A stretch of 64,000 nt of DNA from the NCBI RefSeq assembly GCF_902833905.1, contig NZ_CADFGP010000017.1, positions 1-64,000 of the forward strand, in the 5' to 3' direction. Position 1 is the first letter of the stretch; the number at the start of each line of letters is the position of its first letter. Positions 1 to 8,009 of the stretch are shown one piece after another. A program made the translations under genes and the position numbers. The DNA comes from Paraburkholderia tuberum STM678 (GTDB lineage: Bacteria > Pseudomonadota > Gammaproteobacteria > Burkholderiales > Burkholderiaceae). The notes below the pieces were generated by a model that worked only from the letters and a program-made list of their open reading frames with translations, was not told the origin of the DNA and ran no database searches.

Positions 1-544
1 GTCACAGTGATGTCCATCAAATCGAAAATGATGGGCACCACTTTGATGTCGCTTCTCGCCGTCGTCTACGACGGTCGTCGTGAGGTGCTTACCGCACAAC
101 GTCAGCCAGCACACCAGCACGATCACACCGAAAGTCACGCGCGACAGCCGGCTCAGCACTCTCGCGCACAGCGAAAACAGAAACAGAACGGCAAACCATT
201 CGGCGCTGATCGACCACGACACGAAGTTCCAGCTCGCTTCGCGACGAAACATCGGCCGACGAACACCAGAAACGTCACCAGATACAGCGGATACACGCGC
301 GCAAACCGCTTGACGATAAACGATCGATAGTCGACCCAGCCGAACGCGGTCGCTCGCGAAGGAAGATACGTATAGGCAAGGATGAAGCCGCGCAGCATGA
401 AAAAGATGTCAACGCCCCAGACCCAGTTATCGATGAGTTGCACAATGCCCAGTGGCAGCCCCCTTCGTTGTCGGCAAAGTGATGAACGACGGCGAGCAAC
501 GCCGCGAACGCACGCGGTCCAGTCAGGCCGTAGATCTTTCCCAT
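1..544 (-). pseudogene. Acyltransferase-3 family protein, frameshifted and cut by the window edge
   Basis: The minus strand encodes pieces of an OafA-like membrane acyltransferase in successive frames. The N-terminus (MGKIYGLTGPRAFAALLAVVHH, with the early arginine and histidine typical of the family) starts at 544. The next piece (WGVDIFFMLRGFILAYTY, then FIVKRFARVYPLYL) is in another frame near 330-460. A third frame near 120-250 gives SWSISAEWF, a hallmark motif of the family. At least two frameshifts separate them, so no intact product is possible. Family members are usually about 350-400 residues with ten or so membrane segments and modify surface sugars. The rest lies outside the window. 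Confidence 0.75.
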
Positions 545-885
545 TGAATTGCCCGGCGATCACGCAAGTGAGCACGACGCAGCGCCAGGTAAAAGAGGTG
601 CGGCCACGCGATGCGCGGCTCCCAGCGGCAAATAGTGTTGATGTAACGATGTTGCGAGACAGGCCTACCCTCCTCGCGCAGCCGGCCTTCGGTATCGGCT
701 GTTTGCAGACTGATGCGGGTGTGGTTGCCGGTTCACCCGACAACGGGTGAGAGGCCGACGGCAGCCCGGCAATTGCATCGTATAAGTTCGCCGCAACGCG
801 GTGTGTGCGCTAACACCCCACTTGATCGGTAAGGTCTCGAGGGTGCGCCGACGAGTCGCTTCGGGCCTGATACAGCCGTTTTCGG
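545..885. other. Gene-free stretch upstream of the decayed acyltransferase
   Basis: All frames here are short or have arginine-rich composition typical of read-through in GC-rich DNA. No terminator, tRNA or repeat was seen. It probably holds the old promoter region of the acyltransferase. Confidence 0.4.
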
Positions 886-1137
886 TCAGCGTTGCGCCGC
901 GTCCGGCGCGATGTCGTGGCGCAACGCATGGCCAGCCTGGTCGGGAACGTGGAGCGGGTCGTACGACCGTGGCATCGCGAGGTTGCGCGCAACGACGGTA
1001 TCGGCCTGTGCGCTCGGCTGCTGGCGTGGCGCGCCGTATGCGGCTATCGCTTGCGCGGGTGCCGACGCGAACCACAAGATCCTGCCGGTGCATTCCAGGC
1101 CAACCTGACGTCCGTTCCAGTAGACAGCGTTTTCCAT
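886..1137 (-). CDS. Small hypothetical protein (83 aa)
   Basis: The start ATG at 1137 is preceded on the minus strand by GGGAGAGG about five bases upstream, a good ribosome binding site, which is the main reason for accepting this frame. The N-terminus (MENAVYWNGRQVGLEC) reads like a real folded protein; the second half is rich in Ala, Arg, Pro and His and less convincing. No family was recognised. Several longer overlapping frames on both strands lack such a start signal and were left out. Flanks on both sides hold no clear gene. Confidence 0.4.
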   Translation of the reverse strand: MENAVYWNGRQVGLECTGRILWFASAPAQAIAAYGAPRQQPSAQADTVVARNLAMPRSYDPLHVPDQAGHALRHDIAPDAAQR

Positions 1138-1336
1138 CGCGACCTCTCCCGAACATGAAGAACGTCATCATCCGCGCTGCGCCTCGCGTGTCCGTCTGCC
1201 AGCGCACGTCGAGCCATCAGTAGTCGCTTCAATCATAGGTGGCCCGGTGCGCTGCGCATGACTTGTCACCAAATGAGGTTCTTTTGTCACGGCAATGCGG
1301 GAATGTGTTTGCCAACCCCTGTCAGTCAGTTGATTA

Positions 1337-1501
1337 ATGACCAAATCTTTAAATAGTGTTTTGCGCGGTCAACGCGATGGGGAATGGTTCGTTTACAAAG
1401 AATTAGACTGCAAGTTATGCAATCGGCAAATTGCGTACGTTCAGTTCAGGAAAAGCGAAAAACCTGTCGATGCGGCAATGCACAAGTTTGTCACGTTTTA
1501 G
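1337..1501 (+). CDS. Possible 54-residue small protein
   Basis: An ATG at 1337 opens a 54-codon frame ending in TAG at 1499-1501. The product has balanced composition (GEWFVYKEL, then a CxxC pair in DCKLCNRQ) unlike the arginine-rich shadow frames around it. There is no strong ribosome binding site. A second short frame (1431-1661) overlaps its end and encodes a basic helical tail, so this may also be one gene broken by a frameshift. Function unknown. Confidence 0.3.
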   Translation: MTKSLNSVLRGQRDGEWFVYKELDCKLCNRQIAYVQFRKSEKPVDAAMHKFVTF

Positions 1502-1801
1502 TCATGCAACAACGTTAGATGCAGCGCGGCGAAAATATCGATCGGTCGTGCTGAAACATAGGCTGGCAAGGCTCGAGAGGGACTGGCAGAAGGAGCGGGA
1601 AAGAGATGATTTCGCGCTGGCAATTAAGCGGATCAAACAGACCGCGAAACGCAGGCAATAGTCAGACGATAAATTTTATTCAATCCCTCCGCTGGTGTGT
1701 CGGCTTGTGCCGTTAAAGCAACAGAGTGTGTATGACTCGCATCGGACACTGGTGCGATGCAGGGAACGAGGCCGATAATCGATTCGCAAAGGAGAAAGAT
1801 C

Positions 1802-1951
1802 ATGGATGCCAAACCACCGAAGATTCCGACCCCGGACAAAGTTCTTTACCCGGATCCGGAACCTGTGGCCGTCGAGTTTTTGGGAGCCGAGCTGCCCGAG
1901 CATGTTCGCGCTTTCTTTGACGAACAACGCAAGTCGTGCGATCCGAAGTAA
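1802..1951 (+). CDS. Small proline-rich hypothetical protein (49 aa)
   Basis: The ATG at 1802 follows AAAGGAGAAAG about four bases upstream, an excellent ribosome binding site that fixes the start downstream of another in-frame ATG at 1757. The product starts MDAKPPKIPTPDKVLYPDPE and ends FFDEQRKSCDPK; it is acidic and proline-rich with no membrane segment. No family was recognised. It stands alone. Confidence 0.55.
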   Translation: MDAKPPKIPTPDKVLYPDPEPVAVEFLGAELPEHVRAFFDEQRKSCDPK

Positions 1952-2228
1952 CGGTTCCTTGGCGCGGCGCAGCATTCGCTCTCGTCGATTTCACGCGCAG
2001 CGAATACTCGCGTCCTCATTCCGCGTCCGACATCTCCGTCATGACGTTGGATCAGCTCGCCTGAGTACAGCAGTTGCACTGGCCACGCGGCTCGAGCGTG
2101 TACGCGCGTCCTTCTCTCGCCCACTTCGCCCCGACGATCCGTGTGAATCGACCCGGTGCTCGCAGGTTGCGGCGCATCATTTATTCTTCTGGTTTTTCCG
2201 TCAACGGCCGCCCGGCCATATCCACCTC

Positions 2229-2825
2229 ATGAACCATTTGCATCGCTTCGGCGCGTCATGCGCGCTCGTCATCGCCGCCGCCTTCGCCTTCTCGCCCGCC
2301 CCCGCCCTCGCCGACGGTGACGACACCGCGCTCACGAGCCTGATCGCGCTGGTTTCGCAGCGCCTTGCACTCGCGGAACCGGTCGCACGCTGGAAGTGGG
2401 CGAACCACCAGCCGATCACCGATACGCCGCGTGAAAACGCACTGCTCGCCGAGGTGGAAAAGCGCGCCGCGGCGGCAAACGTCGACCCGGCGTTCGCCCG
2501 CGCGTTCTTCCAGGATCAGATCGATGCGAGCAAAGACGTGCAGAACGCGCTCTTCGCGAACTGGCGTCGCACCCAGCCACCGCAAGGTCCCGCACCCGAT
2601 CTCGCAACCAGCACCCGACCGCAGCTCGACAAGCTGACACAGTCGTTGATGGCGAGTCTGGCGCGCGTGCAGCCGCTGCGCGCGGCGGACGATTGTCCGT
2701 CGCGGGTCGCGCAATCGCTGGCCAACTGGAAGGCGCTGACGCGCTATGACTCTGCGCATTCGCGCGCGTTGACGCACGCACTCGGTCACGTGTGCGAGAC
2801 GGGCGGAGTCGGCGCCACCGGCTGA
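2229..2825 (+). CDS. Secreted chorismate mutase, AroQ-gamma type
   Basis: The 198-residue product begins with a Sec signal peptide (residues 1 to about 29, hydrophobic core followed by PALADG). The mature part has the all-alpha AroQ pattern: SQRLALAEPVARWKW, then DTPRENALL, then FFQDQIDASKDVQNAL, which carry the Arg, Lys, Asp, Glu and Gln residues that bind chorismate in this family. The length and single disulfide-capable cysteine pair match the periplasmic gamma subclass (as in Mycobacterium *MtCM). It converts chorismate to prephenate outside the cytoplasm. The biological reason for secretion is unsettled. It is an isolated gene. Confidence 0.88.
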   Translation: MNHLHRFGASCALVIAAAFAFSPAPALADGDDTALTSLIALVSQRLALAEPVARWKWANHQPITDTPRENALLAEVEKRAAAANVDPAFARAFFQDQIDASKDVQNALFANWRRTQPPQGPAPDLATSTRPQLDKLTQSLMASLARVQPLRAADDCPSRVAQSLANWKALTRYDSAHSRALTHALGHVCETGGVGATG

Positions 2826-2863
2826 TTCCGGTAACGCCACGGCGCGCGCACGTCGCATAAACG

Positions 2864-4012
2864 TCACGCGACGATGCTCGACTCAGGGCTGTCACGCGAC
2901 ACGCTCAACGGCATCACGCGCAGGCCTCGCGCCAGATGGCTTTGCAGGATACGGTACGTCGAGAGTTCGAACGACCCAGCCAGCGTCGACGCATGCAGCT
3001 GCGCCGCCGCGACGAGCGAGGACGCGTGTCCGAGGTAGCGCCAGCGATCGACCACGTGGAAGATACCCTGCGCGTCCTCACGCTCCTCGAACACGATGGG
3101 CCCCTCGAACGGCCACGGCGCGTTCGCGGGATCGCTCTTCGTCACGCGCGGCAAGCGGTTGTGGCCCGGCCGCAGCGTTGCGATCCACTGCGCCTCCGCG
3201 AGCATCGCGCCGAGTTCTCCGCCGGTCGCGTGCCATTCGACGCGTCGCACGAGCTGCGCTAGCCGCATATCCTTCGACGAACGCCGCTCGCCAGTCAGAT
3301 GCGAGCGCAGCCGCTGACGCACGCGCACGCTGCGACCGACATACAGCGGCGCATCGTCTTCGCCATAAAACGCATACACGCCACAGCCAGCCGGCGCGGT
3401 GTCGAGCAAATCTTCGGTGATGTCGCCGGCGAGCCGGTAGCGACGCGTCGTGCGCTCGATCTGCGCGCGCAGCGCTTCCAGCGGCACGAGCGTCGGCAGA
3501 CGCTGCCAGAACTGCCAGATCAGATCGGCGTCGGCGAGCGCGCGGTGGCGGTCGGACGGCACCAGCGCATGGCGTTCGACCAGCGCATCGAGACCGTGGC
3601 GCTTTTCGCCGGGAAACAGCGCGCGCGACAGCCGCACCGTGCACAGCACGTCCGGATCGAACGCGATTCCCGCGCGACGAAATTCGCTGCGTAAAAATCC
3701 GCGATCGAAATTCGCGTTGTGCGCGACGAACAGCTTGCCGTTCAAACGCTCGAACAACGCGGGCGCGATCGACTCGAACGTCGGTGCGCCGCGCACCATG
3801 TCGTTCGTGATGCCGGTCAGCTGTTGGATGAACGACGGAATCGGCTGCTGCGGGTCGATCAGGCTGCTCCAGCGCGAGACGCCGGCCAGCCCGACTTCGA
3901 CGACGCCAATCTCAGTAATGCGGTGCTCGCTCGTGGAGCCGCCGGTCGTTTCGAGATCTACGAAAACGATGGGTGAGTCGAGTGCCGGTTCCGGCGAAAG
4001 CAGTTCAGACAT
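2864..4012 (-). CDS. DEDDh 3'-5' exonuclease fused to a GIY-YIG nuclease domain
   Basis: 382 residues from the ATG at 4012; an upstream extension to 4114 is possible but reads as leader. Residues about 15-175 are a DnaQ-like exonuclease: VFVDLETTGG (motif I, Asp and Glu), VAHNANFDRGFL (motif II) and HRALADADL (motif III with the catalytic His). Residues about 205-290 are a GIY-YIG domain (GCGVYAFYGEDDAPLYVGRS) as in UvrC and Cho. This architecture is known in many bacteria and is tied to nucleotide-excision type repair. It lies tail to tail with the chorismate mutase gene. Confidence 0.88.
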   Translation of the reverse strand: MSELLSPEPALDSPIVFVDLETTGGSTSEHRITEIGVVEVGLAGVSRWSSLIDPQQPIPSFIQQLTGITNDMVRGAPTFESIAPALFERLNGKLFVAHNANFDRGFLRSEFRRAGIAFDPDVLCTVRLSRALFPGEKRHGLDALVERHALVPSDRHRALADADLIWQFWQRLPTLVPLEALRAQIERTTRRYRLAGDITEDLLDTAPAGCGVYAFYGEDDAPLYVGRSVRVRQRLRSHLTGERRSSKDMRLAQLVRRVEWHATGGELGAMLAEAQWIATLRPGHNRLPRVTKSDPANAPWPFEGPIVFEEREDAQGIFHVVDRWRYLGHASSLVAAAQLHASTLAGSFELSTYRILQSHLARGLRVMPLSVSRDSPESSIVA

Positions 4013-4273
4013 GGGACAAGGGATTCCGGCGCATGAATTTGCGGGAAGTATGCACCAGTTGGACGTTGCGCATCCAGACCGCGCCGCGTGCGCAGCTGGA
4101 AACTGCGTCGGCATGGGCCGTCGATTTTGCGCTGAAATCCCGCAGACGCTTAAACCAGACCATTAATCCTGACGTAGTCAATTCGTTTCGATGGATTATC
4201 TTCCGACAATAATGCGTATTGTTGAACCACGCAGTTACCGAAGATCCGACCTGGGAGACATCTAGATAAAAAT

Positions 4274-4303
4274 AAAAACCCTCGCGCGACGGCGAGGGTT
4301 TTT
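4274..4303 (-). terminator. Bidirectional intrinsic terminator after the cold-shock gene
   Basis: Stem CCCTCGC (4279-4285) pairs with GCGAGGG (4292-4298), flanked by five A and five T, so it works on both strands. It follows the cold-shock gene by about 40 bases on the minus strand. Confidence 0.8.
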
Positions 4304-4343
4304 CGCTCCCGATTGCGCGGGCGGCGCGCCCAGCCCAGCGCAT

Positions 4344-4547
4344 TTACAGCGGCTGAATGTTGGCCGCCTGCTTGCCCTTCGGGCTGGTCTTGACTTCAAA
4401 AGACACGCGCTGATTTTCCTTCAACGACTTGAAGCCCTCGCTGCGGATCTCCGAAAAGTGCGCGAACAGATCCTCGCCACCCACGTCCGACGTAATGAAG
4501 CCAAAACCCTTAGCATCGTTGAACCATTTGACGATACCAGTTTCCAT
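4344..4547 (-). CDS. cspA: Cold-shock protein, CspA family
   Basis: 67 residues, the standard length of a single cold-shock domain. RNP1 (KGFGFIT, residues about 13-19) and RNP2 (DLFAHFS) are intact, and the N-terminus METGIVKWFN is canonical. The start at 4547 is set by GAGGAAACAGGAA just upstream. The protein binds single-stranded RNA and DNA and keeps messages unfolded. It is a single-gene unit with its own promoter (4664-4693) and a leader of about 110 bases, as in cold-regulated csp genes. Which paralogue it is cannot be told. Confidence 0.93.
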   Translation of the reverse strand: METGIVKWFNDAKGFGFITSDVGGEDLFAHFSEIRSEGFKSLKENQRVSFEVKTSPKGKQAANIQPL

Positions 4548-4936
4548 TTCCTGTTTCCTCTGTGATTTATCCAAAGCGGGCGTTGCCCTTGAATCGATCC
4601 AACCCCGATTCAATTGCCTATATCTGGTCAAGGCAGAAACAGCCAATCAAATTCGGCTTTGCCGTTATACGGGGAACAGAGAATGACCGTCAAGTAAACT
4701 TTTCATATGCGTTTAGCGTATAAAAAGATAAGACTTCAAACTACACGGATATAGGTCGGCGCGTCAAATTTACCTGAACGAAAATAATCGGAGTCCGCAA
4801 ACGGGAAAATTTGCGAAAATATGCAATACAAATGTAACAAAGTCTATCTTTTCGTAAGTGTTTGTCCGACTTGTTGCGGCGCCGCCTCACTCGCATGATG
4901 GAAGTCAGTTGTAGCGATGCGCTTCAGGAGGTTGCC
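4548..4936. other. Divergent AT-rich regulatory region
   Basis: Apart from the cold-shock promoter and leader, this stretch is AT-rich for the window (for example 4700-4860) and holds no frame with coding character. It should contain the promoter of the 82-residue gene, but no convincing -35/-10 pair was found for it. Confidence 0.5.
4664..4693 (-). promoter_or_regulatory. Promoter of the cold-shock gene
   Basis: On the minus strand TTGACG (4693-4688) and TATAAC (4669-4664) are 18 bases apart, close to sigma-70 consensus. Start of transcription would be near 4657, giving a 5' leader of about 110 bases before the ATG at 4547, long enough to act as an RNA thermosensor-like cold-shock leader. 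Confidence 0.6.
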
Positions 4937-5185
4937 ATGCTGTCCAAGGAAATTCACCGTCTCTTCACCTGGCTCACTCATTCGCACGCAAAGGTCATAT
5001 CAGACCAGCCCGCACAGATCGGGGATTCATGCACCGTTTTCGACTTCGATCCGATGTGGCACGGAGACCACTGGCAGAACCTGCTCTCCTCGCCAATGGA
5101 TGCGCGCCGTTATGTGATGGAAGACTGGAGCGTGCCCGCGCAGGCGGACTGGGACGACGCGGAAGGTACTGCGCCCGCTCATTAG
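4937..5185 (+). CDS. Hypothetical protein (82 aa)
   Basis: The ATG at 4937 follows AGGAGG (4926-4931) by five bases, so it is preferred over the in-frame TTG at 4862 and ATGs further upstream. The product (MLSKEIHRLFTW... ending DDAEGTAPAH) is acidic and rich in Trp, His and Asp, with no signal peptide or membrane segment. No family was recognised. It stands alone between the cold-shock promoter region and a candidate small RNA on the other strand. Confidence 0.6.
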   Translation: MLSKEIHRLFTWLTHSHAKVISDQPAQIGDSCTVFDFDPMWHGDHWQNLLSSPMDARRYVMEDWSVPAQADWDDAEGTAPAH

Positions 5186-5211
5186 AGACATTCGCGAAAC
5201 TCGTCCGCCAT

Positions 5212-5293
5212 AAAAAAAGCGCGACTGGAAGGTCGCGCTGACAAAGGTTTGGAGATCTTTTTCGTCAACGAAAAAGTCTGCTTCGGAAAGCAG
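5212..5293 (-). ncRNA. Candidate small RNA of about 82 bases with three hairpins
   Basis: Read on the minus strand: hairpin 1 is CTGCTT/AAGCAG with a four-base loop (5293-5278); hairpin 2 is CTTTTTCG/CGAAAAAG with a four-base loop (5276-5257); a single-stranded linker ATCTCCAAACCTTTGTC (5256-5240) follows; hairpin 3 is AGCGCGAC/GTCGCGCT (5239-5218) and runs into seven T, an intrinsic terminator. A -10 box TATACT (5306-5301) places the start right at hairpin 1. The linker holds UCUCC and CCUU, which could pair with Shine-Dalgarno sequences. No clear -35 box and no family assignment. Confidence 0.6.
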
Positions 5294-5300
5294 AAATAAC

Positions 5301-5306
5301 AGTATA
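5301..5306 (-). promoter_or_regulatory. -10 box of the candidate small RNA
   Basis: TATACT on the minus strand, seven or eight bases before the first hairpin. The matching -35 region (around 5324-5330) is poor, so an activator or an alternative sigma factor may be needed if the promoter is real. Confidence 0.4.
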
Positions 5307-5710
5307 GCGGTCATATGCAAGTTCGATTATTCACATAATTAACAATCGTCTATTGCCGCCACAACAACAATCGTTTTCCCGCATTTCTTCCCGTTGTTTT
5401 TCCGCATCGTTCGGTGTCGCGAATCAGCAACGCGCTTTAGGAAAATTCAGACGCCGAATCCGCCCAGTCGACGCAAAGCCTTTATCCATAAGGCTTGAAT
5501 GGCGATTAGCGATCGTTTCTCCTCGCGTAATACTTTATTGCGCGAATCGGAACGCCAACTCCCGGAAGTGTCTCTCTAAACTCTGCCTAATCGGAAACCG
5601 GCGCGGATGTGGTCAACGCGCTTCTCACGCGGATTCCGCTTCTCGCAGCGCTCGCGTGAAGGTCTCCTAAGCCAGGGTTTTATACCTCTCTCGCTCTTGG
5701 AGTTATATCA
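5307..5710 (+). other. Porin upstream region
   Basis: About 400 bases without a gene. It is less GC-rich than its surroundings and should hold the porin promoter and a long leader. The last bases give the porin ribosome binding site TTGGAG at about 5697-5702. No clear operator was recognised. Confidence 0.5.
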
Positions 5711-6880
5711 ATGAAGAAGACACTCATGGTCGCTGCCCTGTCGGGCGTTTTCGTAACGGCAGCGCACGCGCAAAGTAGCGTCACCCTGTATGGCCTGATC
5801 GACGCCGGAATCACTTATACGAACAACCAGCATCCGAATCCGAGTAGTAACCAGCACGGCGCCAACGTGGCGATGACGAGCGGCTCGGTGAACGGCAGCC
5901 GTTTCGGCCTGCGTGGCGCTGAAGATCTGGGCGGCGGTCTGAAGGCCATCTTCACGTTGGAGAACGGCTTCGGCATCAATGACGGCACGCTCAAGCAGAA
6001 CAGCCGTCTGTTCGGCCGTCAGGCCTTCGTCGGTCTGTCGAGCGACCAGTTCGGTGCCGTGACCCTCGGCCGTCAATACGACAGCATGGTCGACTACGTC
6101 GGCCCGCTGGCACTGACCGGCACGCAGTACGGCGGCACGCAGTTCGCGCACCCGTTCGACAACGACAACTTGAACAACTCGTTCCGTATCAACAATTCGG
6201 CCAAATTCCAGAGCGCGAACTACGGCGGCTTCAAGTTTGGCGGCTTGTACGGCTTCTCGAACCAGGCTGCCGGCTTCGCCAACAACCGCGCTTACAGTGC
6301 GGGCGCGTCGTATAACTGGGGCGGCCTGAACGTTGCCGCTGCGTACATGCAACTGAACAGCAATGGCGCGAACAGCGCAGCCGCTGCGTTCAACTCGGGT
6401 GGCGCGGTGTCGGGCGACAACACGTTCTTCGCTCAGCGTCAGCAAACGTGGGGCGCAGGCGCCAACTACGCGTTCGGCCCGGCAACGGTCGGCCTCGTGT
6501 ACTCGCAGACGAACCTGCATGGCTTGGCAGGTATCAGCGCGGCCGCATCGGGCATAACGAGCGGCATCGGCTTCCCGACCAACAGCGCTCAGTTCCAGAA
6601 CTTTGAAGCCAACGCCCGTTACGCGCTGACGCCGGCAATCAGCATCGCTGGCGCGTACACGTACACCCGCGCCAACCTGTCGAGCTCGCACGTGCACTGG
6701 AACCAGGTCAACCTGCAAACCGCGTACGCATTGTCCAAGCGTACCGACGTGTATCTGCAAGGCGTGTATCAGGCAGCAAACGAAGACTCGATCGTTAACG
6801 CCTACATCAATGGCGTGGGCGGTGCTTCGGGCAACAACAAGCAAGTCGCTGTGACCGCAGGTCTGCGTCACCGCTTCTAA
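5711..6880 (+). CDS. Outer-membrane general porin
   Basis: 389 residues with a signal peptide (MKKTLMVAALSGVFVTAAHA, cleavage before QSSVTLYG). The mature start SVTLYGLIDAG and the end GLRHRF, with terminal Phe for outer-membrane insertion, are typical of the betaproteobacterial porin family (16-stranded trimeric beta barrel, OpcP/Omp38 type). The motif SRFGLRGAEDLGGGLKAIFTLE is the usual first hairpin. It admits small hydrophilic solutes. Codons are highly biased, as in a strongly expressed gene, and a strong terminator follows. Confidence 0.93.
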   Translation: MKKTLMVAALSGVFVTAAHAQSSVTLYGLIDAGITYTNNQHPNPSSNQHGANVAMTSGSVNGSRFGLRGAEDLGGGLKAIFTLENGFGINDGTLKQNSRLFGRQAFVGLSSDQFGAVTLGRQYDSMVDYVGPLALTGTQYGGTQFAHPFDNDNLNNSFRINNSAKFQSANYGGFKFGGLYGFSNQAAGFANNRAYSAGASYNWGGLNVAAAYMQLNSNGANSAAAAFNSGGAVSGDNTFFAQRQQTWGAGANYAFGPATVGLVYSQTNLHGLAGISAAASGITSGIGFPTNSAQFQNFEANARYALTPAISIAGAYTYTRANLSSSHVHWNQVNLQTAYALSKRTDVYLQGVYQAANEDSIVNAYINGVGGASGNNKQVAVTAGLRHRF

Positions 6881-6906
6881 GCACTGCGCAAGGACTGGCA
6901 GTAGAG

Positions 6907-6933
6907 AAGGCGCCGTTCGCGGCGCCTTTTTTT
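6907..6933 (+). terminator. Intrinsic terminator of the porin gene
   Basis: Nine-base perfect stem AAGGCGCCG (6907-6915)/CGGCGCCTT (6920-6928) with a TTCG loop and a run of seven T. Confidence 0.9.
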
Positions 6934-7014
6934 ATGTCCGTGCCGACGTGGGTTTTTGCCGCTTTGTGCGCAGGCCCACGTGCGTGCACGTGAGCCCAGG
7001 TCCTCGCCAGAGGC

Positions 7015-7584
7015 CTAGCGGCCGCTATCAGGCAGCGGATACTTGACGTCGAGAATGTCGATCGACTGCGGACCGCCCGGCGTGAATAGCATGACCGTAT
7101 CGCCGACTTTAGCCTTTAGCAGCGCACGCGCAATGGGCGAAATCCAGCTTACGTGCCCGATGTCCAGGTCGACCTCGTCGACACCGACGATCGTCACCTG
7201 ATGCTCTTCGCCGTCCTCGGTCGCATAGTCGACCGTCGCGCCAAAAAACACCTGGTCGACGTTCTCCTGCCGGCTGCTATCGACGACCTCGGCTAGATCG
7301 AGCCGCTTGGTCAGAAAACGGATGCGCCGGTCGATTTCCCGCAGACGGCGTTTGCCGTAGATGTAGTCGCCATTCTCCGAGCGGTCGCCGTTCGACGCCG
7401 CCCACGACACGAGCTTGACAACCTCGGGCCGCTCGACATCGATCAGATGCAGCAATTCATCACGCATACGCCGATGACCGGCGGGAGTCATGTAGTTTTT
7501 GGTGCCTGCGGGCACGTCGGGCTGGGCGATGTCGAGATCGTCATCGTTGTCTTCGCTCGACTCTTTGACAAAGGCCTTGTTCAT
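7015..7584 (-). CDS. greB: Transcription elongation factor GreB
   Basis: 189 residues from the ATG at 7584 (MNKAFVKES is the usual start; another ATG lies two codons upstream). The N-terminal coiled coil (about 30-105: KNYMTPAGHRRMRDELLHL, then GDRSENGDYIYGKRRLREID) carries the acidic tip that enters the RNA polymerase secondary channel. The C-terminal part (about 110-185) is the FKBP-like domain. It stimulates cleavage of backtracked transcripts. The acidic N-terminal extension (EDNDDDLD) is common in Burkholderiaceae. Monocistronic. Confidence 0.93.
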   Translation of the reverse strand: MNKAFVKESSEDNDDDLDIAQPDVPAGTKNYMTPAGHRRMRDELLHLIDVERPEVVKLVSWAASNGDRSENGDYIYGKRRLREIDRRIRFLTKRLDLAEVVDSSRQENVDQVFFGATVDYATEDGEEHQVTIVGVDEVDLDIGHVSWISPIARALLKAKVGDTVMLFTPGGPQSIDILDVKYPLPDSGR

Positions 7585-7665
7585 AATCATCCATTAACAG
7601 CAACTAGCAACAATCTCATAAAAGGTTACACGATCGGGCCGGGGACACAAATCGCCGTGATGGGC

Positions 7666-7694
7666 TTCCGTTTTTCAGATCTGTTGGCTATAAT
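7666..7694 (+). promoter_or_regulatory. Promoter of the tRNA-Arg pair
   Basis: A perfect TATAAT (7689-7694) lies 14 bases before the first tRNA. The hexamer 17 bases upstream (TTCCGT, 7666-7671) is a weak -35. Confidence 0.55.
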
Positions 7695-7707
7695 CTCGTT
7701 TCTGTGT

Positions 7708-7784
7708 GCGGCTGTAGCTCAGTTGGATAGAGTACTTGGCTACGAACCAAGGGGTCGTGGGTTCGAATCCTGCCAGCCGCGCCA
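7708..7784 (+). tRNA. tRNA-Arg(ACG), first copy
   Basis: 77 bases including an encoded CCA. The acceptor stem GCGGCTG/CAGCCGC closes, the anticodon loop CTACGAA gives ACG, and the T loop TTCGAAT is standard. The discriminator base is G (7781). Confidence 0.96.
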
Positions 7785-7858
7785 CCTTATTCGAGAGCGC
7801 CCTTACAGGGAGCTCTCAGGTTTCATCAGTTTTTATAGTAAGCATCACCGTTTTGCGT

Positions 7859-7935
7859 GCGGCTGTAGCTCAGTTGGATAGAGTACTTGGCTACGAACCA
7901 AGGGGTCGTGGGTTCGAATCCTGCCAGCCGCACCA
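7859..7935 (+). tRNA. tRNA-Arg(ACG), second copy
   Basis: Identical to the copy 151 bases upstream over the whole molecule except the discriminator base, which is A (7932) instead of G. CCA is encoded. The two are probably cotranscribed and end at the terminator at 7942-7975. Confidence 0.96.
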
Positions 7936-7941
7936 CCTATG

Positions 7942-7975
7942 AAGGGCCTTCCAACCGGAAGGCCCTTTGTTTTTT
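7942..7975 (+). terminator. Intrinsic terminator of the tRNA-Arg unit
   Basis: Eleven-base stem AAGGGCCTTCC (7942-7952)/GGAAGGCCCTT (7957-7967), loop AACC, followed by a T-rich tail. Confidence 0.9.
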
Positions 7976-8009
7976 CTGGCGCACCATGCCGTGCCCTTGC
8001 GCCAGCAAC

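Noticed and set aside
5708..6871. 387-codon frame opposite the porin
   Set aside because: Pure mirror of the biased porin codons; no protein family features.
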